From Peribacillus deserti (lineage in GTDB: Bacteria; Bacillota; Bacilli; Bacillales; DSM-1321): a DNA stretch of 64,000 bases. Of this stretch, positions 1 to 8,974 are shown one piece after another (positions within the stretch are counted from its first letter, which is position 1; the number at the start of each line of letters is the position of its first letter). Position numbers and translations under genes: made by a program. A model generated the notes under the pieces. That model saw only the letters and a program-made list of their open reading frames with translations. It was not told where the DNA came from and ran no database searches. The DNA is taken from NCBI RefSeq assembly GCF_016909175.1, contig NZ_JAFBFI010000014.1:62001-126000 (forward strand). Direction: 5' to 3'.

Positions 1-1001
1 ATATGAGGTGTGAACATTGCGCAGTCGGATATACGCTGCAGACAAAAGACCCGGAAGCCCTGCCGCTGGAACTCCTTCTAAGAAGACTTGATGAAGTTGG
101 CTCTCTTCGCTCGTTAAGTATAACTGGAGGAGAACCGATGCTCTCGAAGCAGCAAACAAAAAATTACGTATTGCCGCTGCTAAAGTACGCACACGAAAGA
201 GGTATACGCACACAGATCAATTCTAATCTAACTTTGGATATTAAAAGGTATGAAGAAATCATTCCTTATTTGGATGTACTGCATATCTCTCATAACTGGG
301 GAACAATCGATGAGTTTATAGATACAGGCTTTGCAATGATGGAAAAAAAACCGGATCGAAACGTACGGGCAAAGCTATTTACCCGGATGATTGAAAATAG
401 CAGATTTTTATCTGATGCAGGTGTGCTGGTTTCCGCTGAAACCATGCTTAATAAGCGGACGCTTCCATATTTGGAGCATATTCACCAACAAATTGTTGAA
501 GAGATGGGCTGCAAGAGGCACGAAATTCATCCAATGTACCCGAGTGACTTTGCCTCTGCCATTGAATCGCTGCCTTTAGATGAAGTACGTACTGCGATTC
601 ACAAACTGTTGGATACACGAGATGAGAATGTCTGGATGCTGTTTGGCACTCTTCCTTTTTATCCATGCAGCAGTAATGAACAGGATGCCAAACTTCTTCA
701 GCGGCTTTACAGCTCTAAAAATGTCACTGTCCGCAATGATCCCGACGGGCGTTCAAGGCTGAACGTTAATATTTTTAGCGGCGAGGTTATTGTAACAGAC
801 TTCGGAGACGCACCATCCCTGGGCAATATCACAGACACCCCTCTTCAGGAATCCTATGATAAATGGCTGCAAACCGGATTAGCCCGACAGTTGAACTGCC
901 ATTGTCCAGCTGTTAAATGTCTTGGACCCAATGTCCTTGTAAAAGATGCCTATTATAAGGACCTTGACTTTACAAGCCGTAAGTCCAGACTTGTCAGGTA
1001 A
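1..1001 (+). CDS. yfkAB: YfkAB-like radical SAM/CxCxxxxC protein (5' end cut off by window)
   Basis: This is the C-terminal 332 or so residues of a radical SAM enzyme; the true start lies before base 1. The first visible codons carry the last two cysteines (residues 3 and 6) of the CxxxCxxC cluster motif, so the first cysteine is outside the window. The SAM-binding glycine motif TGGEP follows near residue 42. The C-terminus has the CxCxxxxC motif (residues 299, 301, 306) that defines the YfkAB family and resembles an auxiliary-cluster motif. The substrate of this family is not known to me. The next gene, yfkD on the other strand, is also its neighbour in B. subtilis, which supports the assignment. 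A shared hairpin terminator separates the two convergent genes. Confidence 0.88.
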   Translation, partial: MRCEHCAVGYTLQTKDPEALPLELLLRRLDEVGSLRSLSITGGEPMLSKQQTKNYVLPLLKYAHERGIRTQINSNLTLDIKRYEEIIPYLDVLHISHNWGTIDEFIDTGFAMMEKKPDRNVRAKLFTRMIENSRFLSDAGVLVSAETMLNKRTLPYLEHIHQQIVEEMGCKRHEIHPMYPSDFASAIESLPLDEVRTAIHKLLDTRDENVWMLFGTLPFYPCSSNEQDAKLLQRLYSSKNVTVRNDPDGRSRLNVNIFSGEVIVTDFGDAPSLGNITDTPLQESYDKWLQTGLARQLNCHCPAVKCLGPNVLVKDAYYKDLDFTSRKSRLVR

Positions 1002-1133
1002 CTTGGGGTTGCTTTTAGGAAATCCTAAGAGTTATGTGTAATTTTGATATAAAATCATAATTCCGTAAAGTTAAGCATTAACAAAAGAAAATTCCCTTTT
1101 TTCACCAAAAGTCCGGCAGAATTTCATAAACGG

Positions 1134-1164
1134 AAAAGAACTCCCAAACGAAGGGAGTTCTTTT
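1134..1164. terminator. Bidirectional terminator between yfkAB and yfkD
   Basis: A perfect 12-bp stem (1134-1145 with 1153-1164) has a 7-nt loop. The stem begins with AAAA and ends with TTTT, so it can work for both convergent genes. Confidence 0.8.
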
Positions 1165-1167
1165 ACA

Positions 1168-1971
1168 TTATCTTGGACGGCCAGACACCATAAAGCTGAA
1201 GGATAGGTGATCTTGAATAGGAATCCAGGCTCCTATTCCCTGTGAGGTCACATTCTTAACGGTAATGTACCGTTTTGTGCCTTTGAGAGTGAGGTAAACT
1301 TCTCCATAGGTGACTTTCCCTTTTTCATTAACTGCTGAAGCATAGGCATGCAGATAGCCCATTCTTTTAGCTGGGATATTATAAATTCTGTCTTTCTTTG
1401 TACCGTTTCCGATGATCGCTTCATAGGCAAGCGGCAGCTTCGTTTTTTCAGAAGCCTTGATGAGCATCATTTTATGAACATCATCAGCTGCTGGTATTTT
1501 TGCGGTAAGTCCTCCGCGCACAGTTTTTTGTGCTTCTTGAACATAGTGAATTTGATATGGTGATTCTCCGCCCCGGTTGTCATAATAATTCGTATTGATT
1601 TTTTGATATTCCCAGTTTGGAGCACTTTCAACAGATTGGTAATTCAGGGCCCAGTGGCCTAAATAAACGGTTGCACGGTATCCCAGGGCAAAAGGTGTTT
1701 TATTAATGGTCGTTTCATTAAGCATGCGGATAAGTTCAGGATTTTCAATTTTCACATTTGAGGACTTGATCAGCTGCTTCGTTAATTTGCTCGGTTCTAA
1801 GTACGGCATATCCTGTGAAGCATTTGGAAACGTATTTTCCTTGGTGATATTTAGTACCGACTGCGGAATGGCAGCCGCTGGTCTGATATGTTTAGCAGAA
1901 GCCAGGGAGGAAGTTCCAGAACCAGCTATAAGTGCAAAACAGAGTGATATGGATAAAGCGATTCTTTTCAT
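1168..1971 (-). CDS. yfkD: YfkD family protein, exported
   Basis: This 267-residue protein has a typical Sec signal peptide (MKR, then a hydrophobic stretch, with a likely AxA cleavage near residue 25), so it is probably exported. The body matches my memory of the YfkD family of Bacillus, whose function is unknown. Start choice: AAGGAGAG lies 7 nt before the ATG. Its position between yfkAB and the yfkE-type cation antiporter keeps the B. subtilis order. It ends on the hairpin at 1134-1164. Confidence 0.85.
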   Translation of the reverse strand: MKRIALSISLCFALIAGSGTSSLASAKHIRPAAAIPQSVLNITKENTFPNASQDMPYLEPSKLTKQLIKSSNVKIENPELIRMLNETTINKTPFALGYRATVYLGHWALNYQSVESAPNWEYQKINTNYYDNRGGESPYQIHYVQEAQKTVRGGLTAKIPAADDVHKMMLIKASEKTKLPLAYEAIIGNGTKKDRIYNIPAKRMGYLHAYASAVNEKGKVTYGEVYLTLKGTKRYITVKNVTSQGIGAWIPIQDHLSFSFMVSGRPR

Positions 1972-2350
1972 GTTGCACTCTCCTTATATGCTTTAGAATC
2001 TTAATAAGCATAGGATGCTCGTCTTTTTTTTAGAATATGCAGATGTGCAGCACAGCCTTGCTAACTTTTTATTGAAAAAAATGTAACACATTTGTAAGTA
2101 TCAGAATATTTACAAATTTCCGTTAATCTGTTATGATTTAACTACACCAAAAGCGAAGGAGGCGAAATCGTTCATACCCATCTACATACAGGGAGGTATG
2201 CCTATACAATCAGATTTCAGCTATATACGTGCAGAAAGTTGGTTAATGGATAAAATGGTTTCGCTAGAAGAGAAGAACAGCCTGGGGGTGGATTAAGCGA
2301 GAAACAATTTGTAGAACGGCCCTGAAATTAAACAAAATATTAATAATATA
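1972..2350. other. Intergenic region upstream of yfkD and beyond cax
   Basis: This stretch of about 380 bases has no convincing gene. It holds two Shine-Dalgarno-like sequences (AAGGAGG at 2156-2162 and GGGAGG at 2191-2196) and one short plus-strand ORF, listed separately. No RNA family was recognised. Confidence 0.5.
2198..2296 (+). CDS. Possible 32-residue ORF, unrecognised
   Basis: A 33-codon frame starts ATG CCT ATA and ends in TAA. It is followed about 55 nt later by a strong terminator, and GGGAGG lies directly before the ATG. That spacing (1 nt) is too short for good initiation, and I recognise no family. The short tail of charged residues gives little information. It could be a real small gene or chance. 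Confidence 0.22.
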   Translation: MPIQSDFSYIRAESWLMDKMVSLEEKNSLGVD

Positions 2351-2383
2351 AATGACTCTGCACCTATAAAGTGCAGAGTCATT
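2351..2383. terminator. Bidirectional terminator after cax
   Basis: A perfect 13-bp stem (2351-2363 with 2371-2383) has a 7-nt loop. ATT at the right end and AAT at the left end flank it. It directly precedes the cax stop codon on the minus strand. Confidence 0.75.
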
Positions 2384-2387
2384 TTGG

Positions 2388-3443
2388 TTAAAGCAGATAA
2401 AATCCAATTCCCATAATTACATAAGCAGCCAGTAAGGTTAACCCCTCAAACCAGTTCGTCTCCCCGTCATTCGAGAGCATGATCATAAGGAAGACGGAAG
2501 TGACCATAGCGGTAAGCTCCGGCCAGGTAAAGACCAGCGGCATAGCATTTGGGAAAAGCAGTGAAATCAGTACAAGCAGCGGAGCTACAAACATGGCAAT
2601 TTGCAAGGTGGAACCAACGGCAATTTCTACGGCAATATCCATTTTATTTTTGTATGCCATGACGATTGCTGAAGCATGCTCGGCGGCATTACCTACAATA
2701 GCAACGACTATTACCCCTATAAAAAGATCAGTCCATCCAAACGTATGGCCAACCTGTTCAAATGTATGCACCAGGTTTTCCGATACATAGGCCACCGCAA
2801 TGGTTGCAATAGCCAGGATACCCATTGCCTTCCCCTTTTTCCATTCCGGCTCTTCATGCTCATGCCCTGCTTCATTCTGATGCTGATACACGCCTCGATG
2901 TGTTACAAGCTTAAAGAATAAAGCAGCAAGATACAGGACAATCATGATGATTGAAATCCCAACGCTTAATGTCAGCGTTTTTTGTTCATTCATCTGCTGG
3001 CTGAATACCTCAGGAATGACAAATGCAACGATAACTCCAAAAATGAGCAGTCCAGAATTGTGCCTGGCATCAAAGACATTAAACTTCTGCCTTTTATATT
3101 TTAATCCCCCCATAAAAAATGAGAGACCTGCGACTAAAAGAAGGTTTCCTATTACAGACCCTGCCAATGAGGCCAGGACAACTTCAATTAACCCTGCTTG
3201 TAAAGCGAAGATTGAAATAATCAATTCAACTGCATTTCCAAAGGTGGCATTTAACAGCCCGCCAATCCGCGGGCCTGTTGTTATGGCGAGACTTTCGGTC
3301 GCGCGGCCCATAAAGCTGGAAAGAGCCACAATTGTAAGACAGTAAATCACAAACATTAATATGGTAGGTAAATGCATAATGGAACCAATGACCGATAGGG
3401 GAACCCCAATCAGTACTGCGATTAAAAATATTTTATTAACCAT
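2388..3443 (-). CDS. cax: Calcium/proton antiporter, CaCA/Cax family (YfkE/ChaA)
   Basis: This 351-residue polytopic membrane protein exchanges Ca2+ for H+ across the cytoplasmic membrane. The two family repeats are visible: GNAVEL at residues 69-74 and GNAAEH at 251-256, the acidic cation-binding alpha repeats. About ten or eleven hydrophobic segments are present. A His/Glu-rich hydrophilic loop at about 181-205 separates the two halves. Length and sequence match the B. subtilis YfkE (ChaA) protein as I remember it. The start is supported by AGGAGGG 5 nt upstream. It sits next to yfkD, as in B. subtilis, and diverges from yfkF. Confidence 0.92.
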   Translation of the reverse strand: MVNKIFLIAVLIGVPLSVIGSIMHLPTILMFVIYCLTIVALSSFMGRATESLAITTGPRIGGLLNATFGNAVELIISIFALQAGLIEVVLASLAGSVIGNLLLVAGLSFFMGGLKYKRQKFNVFDARHNSGLLIFGVIVAFVIPEVFSQQMNEQKTLTLSVGISIIMIVLYLAALFFKLVTHRGVYQHQNEAGHEHEEPEWKKGKAMGILAIATIAVAYVSENLVHTFEQVGHTFGWTDLFIGVIVVAIVGNAAEHASAIVMAYKNKMDIAVEIAVGSTLQIAMFVAPLLVLISLLFPNAMPLVFTWPELTAMVTSVFLMIMLSNDGETNWFEGLTLLAAYVIMGIGFYLL

Positions 3444-3628
3444 ATTTCCCTCCTAATAATAAGAAATGATTTCCTTTATAAGTCTCTTACTAAAGTTATG
3501 TAGTGTATATCCCCTTTACTTCACAAAATAATCCACCGCATGGGTATCCTTTACCTCATTTTCTGCTTGCATAATCCTCCTTGTTACTAGTAACATCAAG
3601 TATTATTAATTTCTATGGGAGAGAACAC

Positions 3629-4807
3629 ATGAATCAGTCAAAATTACACTTTTGGATCATTGTCAGCATTGTGGGAATATCAGGATTTTCACAAGGCATG
3701 TTATTACCCTTGCTTGCTATTATCTTTGAACACCATGGAGTCAGCTCCTCGATTAATGGCCTGCATGCAGCCGGTTTATATATCGGAATACTTTTGGCAT
3801 CTCCATTTATGGAACAGCCGCTTAGAAAACTTGGTTATAAAAAAATGATCTTAATAGGAGGATGTATAGTATTCGCTTCCCTTTTCATGTTTCCACTTTG
3901 GACCAGTATTTGGTTTTGGTTTGTTCTTAGAATGCTGATTGGAATCGGAGACCATATGCTTCATTTCGCTACCCAGACCTGGATTACAGCATCCTCTCCC
4001 ATTGAAGCACGGGGCAGGAACATTTCGATTTACGGCCTATTTTTCGGCATAGGCTTTGCAGCAGGCCCTGTTTTGACTAATTTAGTAGAGATTAACGAAA
4101 ACCTTCCCTTTTTCATATCTTCAGGAATCAGCCTATTAGCATGGCTGACTATATTTATATTAAAGGATGACTACCCTGAACAGTCCATTGAAACCGTTTC
4201 TTTTGCAGGAACTATAAGCAGGTTTGGCCAGGTTACACGTTTCGCCTGGCTTGCTTTTCTTCCAGCCTTTTCATACGGTTTTGTTGAAGCATCACTAAAT
4301 GGAAATTTTCCAGTATATGCTCTCAGAAACGGTATTGATGTATCAGCCGTATCTATTTTACTCCCAGCGTTTGCGATCGGTGCTATTCTCACTCAATTTC
4401 CTCTTGGGTGGCTCAGCGATAAAATTGGCAGAAAAAAAGTCCTTCTTCTTGTCATGTTGTCAGGCTGCGTATTTTTTATGCTGGCTGGAATGAATAAGGA
4501 TTCTTTTATGGGATTATTTATTTGCTTTTTATTAGCTGGCATGATGACAGGCTCCACCTTCTCATTAGGCATCAGCTATATGGCTGATTTAACACCAGCC
4601 AGCCTGCTCCCTGCGGGCAACTTAATGTGCGGGATCTGTTTTAGTGTAGGAAGCCTCGCCGGCCCGTTCTTTGGAGGAGTTGTTATCGAGCACGTTACAG
4701 GTGCTGGCTTTTTCTATGTGATTAGCAGTATATTTTTCATTTGCTTTTTACTATTAGCCTTATTTAAACCTGTAAGTACAGAACAGTATCATTCGATGAA
4801 GCTATAA
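3629..4807 (+). CDS. yfkF: YfkF-like MFS transporter
   Basis: This major facilitator superfamily carrier of about 392 residues has twelve predicted membrane segments and the loop 2-3/8-9 motifs (for example the cytoplasmic DKIGRKK stretch at about residue 270). I start it at the ATG at 3629, because GGGAGA lies 5 nt before it; the in-frame ATG at 3581 has no ribosome binding site. The substrate cannot be read from the sequence. Position after the cax gene matches yfkF in B. subtilis. No clear terminator follows; the next 300 bases hold the promoter region of the metal ATPase. Confidence 0.8.
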   Translation: MNQSKLHFWIIVSIVGISGFSQGMLLPLLAIIFEHHGVSSSINGLHAAGLYIGILLASPFMEQPLRKLGYKKMILIGGCIVFASLFMFPLWTSIWFWFVLRMLIGIGDHMLHFATQTWITASSPIEARGRNISIYGLFFGIGFAAGPVLTNLVEINENLPFFISSGISLLAWLTIFILKDDYPEQSIETVSFAGTISRFGQVTRFAWLAFLPAFSYGFVEASLNGNFPVYALRNGIDVSAVSILLPAFAIGAILTQFPLGWLSDKIGRKKVLLLVMLSGCVFFMLAGMNKDSFMGLFICFLLAGMMTGSTFSLGISYMADLTPASLLPAGNLMCGICFSVGSLAGPFFGGVVIEHVTGAGFFYVISSIFFICFLLLALFKPVSTEQYHSMKL

Positions 4808-4903
4808 GTGTTCACTGCTTATGAAGTCGTCCAAGCCGTTTATGAATGAAAAAACAAGGGTACAGAAATTTAACGTATAAAAAAATTTTCCATTCATCTT
4901 TCT

Positions 4904-4958
4904 TTTACTTAGACTCTGTGATAGGATATAAATATATCCTAGATTAAACTAATTCTAA
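4904..4958 (+). promoter_or_regulatory. Sigma-A promoter and PerR-like box upstream of the P1B-4 ATPase
   Basis: The promoter reads TTTACT (4904-4909), 17 nt, TATAAA (4927-4932). Just after the expected start point lies TTAAACTAATTCTAA (4944-4958). It matches the PerR box TTATAATnATTATAA at 11 or 12 of the 14 defined positions. B. subtilis pfeT is known to be PerR-controlled, so this is a sensible operator; the match is by eye. Confidence 0.5.
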
Positions 4959-5013
4959 TTTAGCAAACGCTTGGTTTTCTGTCTGAGAGGACTTATTTTT
5001 GCGTATAAGCCTT

Positions 5014-5037
5014 GCTGTCATCGGTAATGATGACAGC
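5014..5037 (+). promoter_or_regulatory. Hairpin with U-rich tail in the ATPase leader
   Basis: A perfect 9-bp stem (5014-5022 with 5029-5037) is followed by TTTAATATTTTTT. It lies about 90 nt before the pfeT start inside a leader of about 190 nt, so it could be an attenuator or an RNA-stability element. I compared the leader with the yybP-ykoY manganese riboswitch from memory and it did not fit. Confidence 0.4.
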
Positions 5038-5128
5038 TTTAATATTTTTTAGAGGGTAATTGAGCTTGAATATCTTTCTCAATTAGAATTAAATTTCACA
5101 GCATGGTCTTAATAAAGGAGGAATAATT

Positions 5129-7063
5129 ATGAATACAAACGCAAAGGTTTTAGATAGCTCTCCCCTTCCTGCGGAACCAAAAGGAGAATCTATTTTAGAG
5201 AAGCTGAAGCCCCATGCGGAGCTGGCTGCCGCCCTTCTCAGCGGTCTTCTTATTGCAGCTGGATGGATATTATCAAAAAATGATCTATCATCAGCATCCA
5301 TTGCTTCCTATCTTTTAGCCTTTGTAATCGGCGGATTTGCTAAAGCAAAGGAAGGAATTGAAGAAACAATTGAGAATAAGGAACTCAATGTAGAAATGCT
5401 AATGGTCCTTGCTGCGATTGGTTCTGCCATAATTGGCTATTGGACGGAAGGGGCTATTCTGATATTTATTTTCGCGGTCAGCGGTGCTCTTGAAACATAT
5501 ACGATGAATAAAAGCCATAAAGAAATTTCTGCACTAATGGAGCTTCAGCCTGAAGAGGCAATACGGCTTACTTCAGATGGAAAAGAAGAAAAAATACATG
5601 TAAGTTCACTAAATATCGGAGACAGGATATTGGTGAAACCCGGAGAACGTGTTCCTTCTGATGGTGTGATCATGGAAGGTATAACTAATTTAGATGAGGC
5701 AGCCATTACAGGAGAATCTATTCCAGTAAGTAAAGGGAAAGATGACGACATATTTGCTGGCACTGTAAACCTGCGCGGTTCTATCATAGTTAAAATTACT
5801 AAATCTAATGAGGAAACTCTATTCCAAAAGATTATACAGCTTGTACAGACTGCCCAAAGTGAAAAATCCCCTTCTCAGCAGTTCATTGAGCGTTTTGAAG
5901 GCAGGTACGTAAAAATTGTCCTATCAGCAGTACTCCTTATGATGATCGCCCCACATTTTCTTTTTGGCTGGAGCTGGAATGAAACCTTTTACCGGGCTAT
6001 GATATTATTGGTAGTCGCTTCTCCATGCGCCCTTGTTGCATCCATCATGCCTGCCACTCTATCAGCGATATCCAATGGAGCTAGAAATGGAATTCTGTTC
6101 AAAGGGGGCATTCATCTCGAAAATCTTGGGCATCTTAAAGCTATTGCTTTTGATAAAACGGGGACCCTTACAAGAGGAAAGCCTGAGGTTACAGATGTTG
6201 TTGTCCGTGCTGATTGGAACGAACAAGAATTTCTTCATCGTGCTGCTTCTATAGAAAACTATTCGAACCACCCTCTTGCGCAATCCATAGTCAAACACTT
6301 TACTAAGAGCTCGAATCTCGACCTCTTGACTCCTTCACAAATGGAAGATGTTTCAGGCTGGGGTGTGCAGGCTAGCTTAAGTAATCAGAAGTGGATGATC
6401 GGGAAGGCAGAATTTGTAGGAAAAGACCTGGCAGATTCTTTTCTAGACGGCATCGCAAGGAAACTATCGAAAGAAGGCAAAACACTGGTTTTTGCCAGAG
6501 ATGATAAGGGAATAGCCGGTATTATTGCCCTGAAGGATCTGGTCAGGAGCGAAACGGCTGCCGCTATTGAAGAATTAAGATCCGAAGGTATTCACACAGT
6601 TATGCTTACTGGGGACAGTAGAGACACTGCACAAGTGATTGCAGCCGAAAGCAGGATAGACGAATATATTGCTGAGTGCCTGCCAGAGACTAAAGTGGAT
6701 GAAATAAAAAACCTTAAAGAACGTTTTGGGACAGTCGCAATGGTTGGAGATGGGATAAATGACGCTCCCGCCCTCGCTACATCATCGGTCGGAATTGCAA
6801 TGGGTGATGGTACAGATGTCGCCCTTGAAACTGCAGACGTAGTTCTGATGAAAAATGATCTGCCTCGAATCGCCGGAGCCGTTAAACTTTCTAAAAAAAT
6901 GAACAGCATCATCAAGCAAAACATCATCTTCTCGATTTCAGTCATCATGCTGCTGATCTGTTCTAACTTTTTACAAATACTTGATCTGCCTTTTGGTGTC
7001 ATCGGACACGAAGGCAGTACTATTTTAGTCATTTTAAACAGCCTGAGATTATTAAAACAATAA
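5129..7063 (+). CDS. pfeT: P1B-4 type heavy-metal ATPase, PfeT/ZosA-like
   Basis: This 644-residue P-type ATPase pumps transition metal out of the cell at the cost of ATP; the closest family I recall is PfeT (ZosA/YkvW), a Fe2+ exporter. Visible motifs are TGES (194-197, actuator), SPC in a membrane helix (298-300), the phosphorylation site DKTGT (342-346), GDGIND (540-545) and HEGST (627-631). SPC together with HEG(G/S)T is the P1B-4 signature (Fe/Co). There is no N-terminal CxxC metal-binding domain; the first 30 residues are hydrophilic. The start is supported by AAAGGAGG 8 nt upstream. A PerR-like box and a hairpin leader precede it. It is inserted between yfkF and yfkH relative to the B. 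subtilis order. Confidence 0.88.
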   Translation: MNTNAKVLDSSPLPAEPKGESILEKLKPHAELAAALLSGLLIAAGWILSKNDLSSASIASYLLAFVIGGFAKAKEGIEETIENKELNVEMLMVLAAIGSAIIGYWTEGAILIFIFAVSGALETYTMNKSHKEISALMELQPEEAIRLTSDGKEEKIHVSSLNIGDRILVKPGERVPSDGVIMEGITNLDEAAITGESIPVSKGKDDDIFAGTVNLRGSIIVKITKSNEETLFQKIIQLVQTAQSEKSPSQQFIERFEGRYVKIVLSAVLLMMIAPHFLFGWSWNETFYRAMILLVVASPCALVASIMPATLSAISNGARNGILFKGGIHLENLGHLKAIAFDKTGTLTRGKPEVTDVVVRADWNEQEFLHRAASIENYSNHPLAQSIVKHFTKSSNLDLLTPSQMEDVSGWGVQASLSNQKWMIGKAEFVGKDLADSFLDGIARKLSKEGKTLVFARDDKGIAGIIALKDLVRSETAAAIEELRSEGIHTVMLTGDSRDTAQVIAAESRIDEYIAECLPETKVDEIKNLKERFGTVAMVGDGINDAPALATSSVGIAMGDGTDVALETADVVLMKNDLPRIAGAVKLSKKMNSIIKQNIIFSISVIMLLICSNFLQILDLPFGVIGHEGSTILVILNSLRLLKQ

Positions 7064-7086
7064 TCAGTTGATTAAAACTTGTCCTG

Positions 7087-7111
7087 CATCTCTCCCTGAT
7101 CGGGGGAGATG
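7087..7111 (+). terminator. Terminator after pfeT
   Basis: A 10-bp stem (7087-7096 with 7102-7111, one G-U pair) has a 5-nt loop and is followed by TTTCCTTT. Confidence 0.65.
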
Positions 7112-7211
7112 TTTCCTTTATCCGCTGCTTTTGCATTGAACTGCCTCGCACTCCAGTTTGAACGACAGTGCATGCACACGAACATCACCGTAATTTTCCA
7201 CCAATAATCTC

Positions 7212-8048
7212 TTAACAATCTGGCTTTTTCCTGCTGCTTACAATGGCATTGATTTCTCCGCCTATAATAATAATAATCCCGGTAAGGTAAAACCAAATCA
7301 TCAGCACAATCATTCCTCCAAGACTTCCATATGCAGCAGAATAATGAGCACTTTTTTCTACATAAAAGGAAAAGGCAAAAGAGGCGGTAATCCACCCCAA
7401 AACAGCAAAAATGGCTCCTGGAAGAATACTTAAACATGTTAGTTTTATATTTGGGGCAAACCAGTAAATCGCTAAAAAAACAATGAATAATACAGTAGAA
7501 CTTATAACCCACCTTATCACATTCCAAGCGGATAAAAATTCTTCGGAAAGTCCAAGCTGCTCTGTAAGTAATATCCCAATTTGTTTACCAAACACCGGTA
7601 AAAGCAGAGCTGTAATAAATACAGCGATCATCCCCAATGTAAAAAGTATCGACAATCCCCGCGAAACTGCAAAATTACGGCTTTCTTTAACATCATAAGC
7701 TTTGTTGAATGCGCTGATAATGGCATTCATCCCACCGGAAGCAGTCCATATTGTACCAATAATCCCCGCTGACAGTAATTTCCCATTTCCTCTCATCACT
7801 TCCGTAAGGTTATGTTCGATCATATCCATGGTCTCAGCAGGTGCATACATGGCAGCAAAACTCAATATATCTCCCTGTTTAATAGGTAAATACGGAAGCA
7901 GCGACACCAAGAAAATCATAAGGGGAAATAAGGATAACAGAAAAAAATAAGCAAGCTGGGCAGCCATGCCAGAAACATCATCACTCAAAATTCGTTTATA
8001 GATGTCTTTTATAAATGACTTTTGGTTGATTGGCTTCCTATGGTTCAT
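7212..8048 (-). CDS. yfkH: YihY/virulence factor BrkB family membrane protein (YfkH)
   Basis: This 278-residue integral membrane protein has six or so hydrophobic segments. It matches the YihY family once labelled ribonuclease BN; that nuclease label is now considered wrong, and the role is unknown. The early conserved region (residues 20-45, ending in AAQLAYFFLLSLFP) and the glycine-rich stretch WTASGGMNAII are typical. The ribosome binding site is weak (GGGAT). It lies 28 nt downstream of the YtxH-like gene on the same strand, a probable two-gene operon as in B. subtilis. Confidence 0.87.
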   Translation of the reverse strand: MNHRKPINQKSFIKDIYKRILSDDVSGMAAQLAYFFLLSLFPLMIFLVSLLPYLPIKQGDILSFAAMYAPAETMDMIEHNLTEVMRGNGKLLSAGIIGTIWTASGGMNAIISAFNKAYDVKESRNFAVSRGLSILFTLGMIAVFITALLLPVFGKQIGILLTEQLGLSEEFLSAWNVIRWVISSTVLFIVFLAIYWFAPNIKLTCLSILPGAIFAVLGWITASFAFSFYVEKSAHYSAAYGSLGGMIVLMIWFYLTGIIIIIGGEINAIVSSRKKPDC

Positions 8049-8076
8049 GATCCCAGCTCGCTTCTTTTTTTAATTG

Positions 8077-8469
8077 TTAATGCGTGGAATGTAGAGCTTT
8101 ATTTCCGTATTGGGCAGATGGAACGGATCCGTCATGAGTAAATACATCTTTCGTTTCCATGACTACTTCTGCTACCTGAATTGGAACTTCTTTCAGCTCA
8201 TCCACTTTTTCAGAAATAAAATTAATATCTTCGGAAATTTCTTCAATCTGTGATCTTAGTCTGCTTGAATATTCACCCATTTTAGTTATCCCTTCTAAGG
8301 GATTCGTTAAAAAAGATTTCATTCCTCGGAAAGTCCGGCCGCTCCCATCCATGAAGGATAGACGGGTATTTCGGTCAAACATTGCAATCATACCTCCTGC
8401 GAGCGCGCCATACATTAGTCCTCTTAATAGTTTACTGTTGGTTCTGTACCCTTGCCCAACGTTTTCCAT
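8077..8469 (-). CDS. YtxH-like small protein (YfkI-like)
   Basis: This 130-residue protein has a short glycine/alanine-rich hydrophobic segment near residues 17-30, followed by a hydrophilic, partly coiled region (about 75-115). That is the layout of YtxH-domain general stress proteins. By position (directly before yfkH) it corresponds to yfkI of B. subtilis, but the sequence similarity is from memory and weak. AAGGAGGAG supports the start. The function is unknown; the segment suggests membrane association. Confidence 0.65.
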   Translation of the reverse strand: MENVGQGYRTNSKLLRGLMYGALAGGMIAMFDRNTRLSFMDGSGRTFRGMKSFLTNPLEGITKMGEYSSRLRSQIEEISEDINFISEKVDELKEVPIQVAEVVMETKDVFTHDGSVPSAQYGNKALHSTH

Positions 8470-8731
8470 CCATTCTCCTCCTTAGGGAAATGAGGTAAAT
8501 AACTAAACAGCCTGGATATTTGCAGGCAAAAAAATTGTGGTGCTATGATTATTTTCTGCATTAGAGTCAAATATATAATCTAAAGTTTTTTGAAATAATT
8601 TCATAAGAGTATCTGAAAGCAATAATCGCCATATACGCAATTATTAAATATAATTGACTTTTATATCAAATAAATGAAAAGATGGAATTACCAATTTAAA
8701 GCCTCGGCTTATATGAAAGGAAGATAATAGT

Positions 8732-8956
8732 ATGGATTTATCACAGAATACTCCTGCCAATGCTGAATTTATGGTAGATAAGATCATTGAAAAATTACGG
8801 ATTATGAATATTGGAGCAGTTAAGGCCTCACATTTTAATCAGGAAATGTACGAAGAGCTTCGTGATATTTATGAAATGGTCATGAAGAAAACGAACTTTA
8901 CTCCACGCGAGCTTGAAGCAATTGCTGAGGAATTAGGCAGCTTAAGAAATATTTAA
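8732..8956 (+). CDS. yfkK: DUF1128 protein YfkK
   Basis: This 74-residue soluble, mostly helical and acidic protein matches the DUF1128/YfkK family of Bacillaceae (conserved block FMVDKIIEKLRIMNIGAV near residues 12-29). The function is unknown. GAAAGGAAG precedes the ATG. It is followed after 18 nt by the DUF2164 gene on the same strand, so the two are probably co-transcribed and end at the hairpin at 9222-9256. Confidence 0.88.
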   Translation: MDLSQNTPANAEFMVDKIIEKLRIMNIGAVKASHFNQEMYEELRDIYEMVMKKTNFTPRELEAIAEELGSLRNI

Positions 8957-8974
8957 CCGTCGGGACGGGAGAAA

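Noticed and set aside
8470-8560. Sigma-B promoter for the yfkI-yfkH operon
   Set aside because: GTTTAG is present, but no GGGTAT-like -10 at the right distance.
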